5,116 nt of DNA, from assembly GCA_002427165.1 (NCBI GenBank), contig DIQB01000006.1, positions 1 to 5,116 of the forward strand, given 5' to 3'. Of this stretch, positions 4,389 through 5,116 are shown in pieces; within the stretch, counting starts at the first letter, position 1; each line of letters opens with the position of its first letter. Source of the DNA: Firmicutes bacterium UBA5473 (GTDB lineage: Bacteria; Bacillota; DTU084). Both the position numbers and the translations under genes were made by a program. The notes below the pieces were generated by a model. It searched no databases. It saw nothing but the letters and a program-made list of their open reading frames with translations, and had not been told where the DNA came from.

Positions 4389-5116
4389 TTAAATTATCAA
4401 CATAGCATCGCCAAAACTATAAAACCGATATTTCCGCTCCACAGCCTCCCTGTAGGCTTGAAGCAATCGCTCCCGAGGCACAAGACAGCTCACAAGCATC
4501 AAGAGAGTAGAGCGGGGAAAATGAAAATTCGTAATCAGGCCATCTACTGTCCGGAGTTTATATGGAGGGTAGAGAAAAATATCTGTCCAGCCTGATGTGG
4601 CTGCAAGCTCTCCACCCCGTGCTGCAGACTCTAGCGCCCGTACTGTGGTAGTACCCACTGCAATCACCCGCTTGCCTCGCCTTTTGCAATCAGAGATAGC
4701 AGCCACTGTTTCTTGGGAGACCTGAAAATACTCTGCATGCATCTGGTGTTCCGCGACTTGCTCGCTGCGCACTGGCCTGAAGGTGCCCAGTCCCACATGG
4801 AGAGTTATATATTCAATTCCCACGCCCCTTGCCGCGAGCTCCCCCAGGAGCTCTGGTGTAAAATGGAGCCCGGCTGTAGGAGCTGCAGCTGAACCCTCCT
4901 CTTTTGCATACACTGTCTGGTAGCGCCCAGGGTCCTCAAGTTTCTCGTGGATATAAGGCGGCAAGGGAACTTCCCCAAGCTTTTCCAGGAGCCTGTCCCA
5001 AGATCCCTCGTAGTGAAACTGAATGATTCTGCCACCGCTTTCGGTTGTAGAGAGTATAGTCCCTTGAAGAAGATCACCAAAGGCGAGAGTGACGCCTGGC
5101 TTTGCTTTTTTCCCTG
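4389..5116 (-). CDS. queA: S-adenosylmethionine:tRNA ribosyltransferase-isomerase QueA, C-terminal part (start beyond right edge)
   Basis: QueA transfers and isomerises the ribosyl moiety of S-adenosylmethionine onto preQ1 in tRNA, forming epoxyqueuosine. It acts directly after Tgt. The reading frame is open from the right edge to TAA at 4389, giving 241 residues, about the last 70% of a usual 340-350-residue QueA. Family blocks are visible in order: AAPTAGLHFT (77-86 of the fragment), YITLHVGLGTFRPV (102-115), HQMHAEYF (123-130), VGTTTVRALES (153-163), TDIFLYPPY (177-185), GLITNFHFPRSTLLMLVS (192-209) and the terminal YRFYSFGDAMLI (229-240). An internal TTG at 4964 is not the start, because clear QueA sequence (VTLAFGDLLQGTIL) continues upstream of it. 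No frameshift or missing block is seen. Confidence 0.97.
   Translation of the reverse strand, partial: GKKAKPGVTLAFGDLLQGTILSTTESGGRIIQFHYEGSWDRLLEKLGEVPLPPYIHEKLEDPGRYQTVYAKEEGSAAAPTAGLHFTPELLGELAARGVGIEYITLHVGLGTFRPVRSEQVAEHQMHAEYFQVSQETVAAISDCKRRGKRVIAVGTTTVRALESAARGGELAATSGWTDIFLYPPYKLRTVDGLITNFHFPRSTLLMLVSCLVPRERLLQAYREAVERKYRFYSFGDAMLII

Noticed and set aside
4389..4964. TTG at 4964 as the queA start, giving a 191-residue protein.
   Set aside because: Clear QueA sequence continues in frame upstream to the window edge, so this is only an internal codon.
1..5116. CRISPR arrays, tRNA or rRNA genes, riboswitches (including preQ1) and prophage genes.
   Set aside because: No spaced direct repeats, tRNA-like folds, rRNA sequence or phage proteins were seen. 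The leader of queA, where a preQ1-related element might sit, lies outside the window.

Overview
The window reads entirely on the minus strand, as part of a bacterial queuosine / Sec-accessory locus. In transcription order it runs queA (5' end beyond the right edge), tgt, yajC, an HD-domain phosphohydrolase gene, secD and secF (3' end beyond the left edge). Gene order, strong purine-rich Shine-Dalgarno sites, TTG and GTG start codons, and SecD and SecF as separate proteins fit a Firmicute, probably of the class Clostridia (Peptococcaceae / Thermoanaerobacterales type). The species cannot be told from this sequence.

Right part (2565-5116): queA and tgt encode the two tRNA-acting enzymes of queuosine synthesis. 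Tgt exchanges G34 of GUN-anticodon tRNAs for preQ1, and QueA then adds the epoxycyclopentane ring from S-adenosylmethionine. The two genes are separated by about 370 bases. This gap is not empty: it holds a 55-codon, start-less remnant resembling the C-terminal half of a Phd/YefM-type antitoxin, with no recognisable toxin beside it. yajC follows tgt by 56 bases. It ends at a good intrinsic terminator with a UUCG tetraloop, so queA-tgt-yajC probably forms one transcription unit.

Left part (1-2564): an HD-domain protein with a complete metal-binding residue set lies between yajC and secD. Its translation start is unclear, because the only standard start codon (GTG) overlaps the ribosome-binding-like sequence. 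A full-consensus sigma-A promoter (TTGACA, 17 bases, TATAAT) sits just upstream of secD. secD and secF overlap by 8 bases (ATGGCTAA) and are surely translated together. SecD, SecF and YajC are membrane partners of the SecYEG translocon, but here the strong promoter and the terminator split yajC from secDF at the transcript level.

Most of the window is ordinary housekeeping sequence. The points worth a second look are the antitoxin relic and its left boundary, the perfect secD promoter, the odd start of the HD gene, and the uncharacterised HD protein itself. I saw no convincing new multi-gene system.
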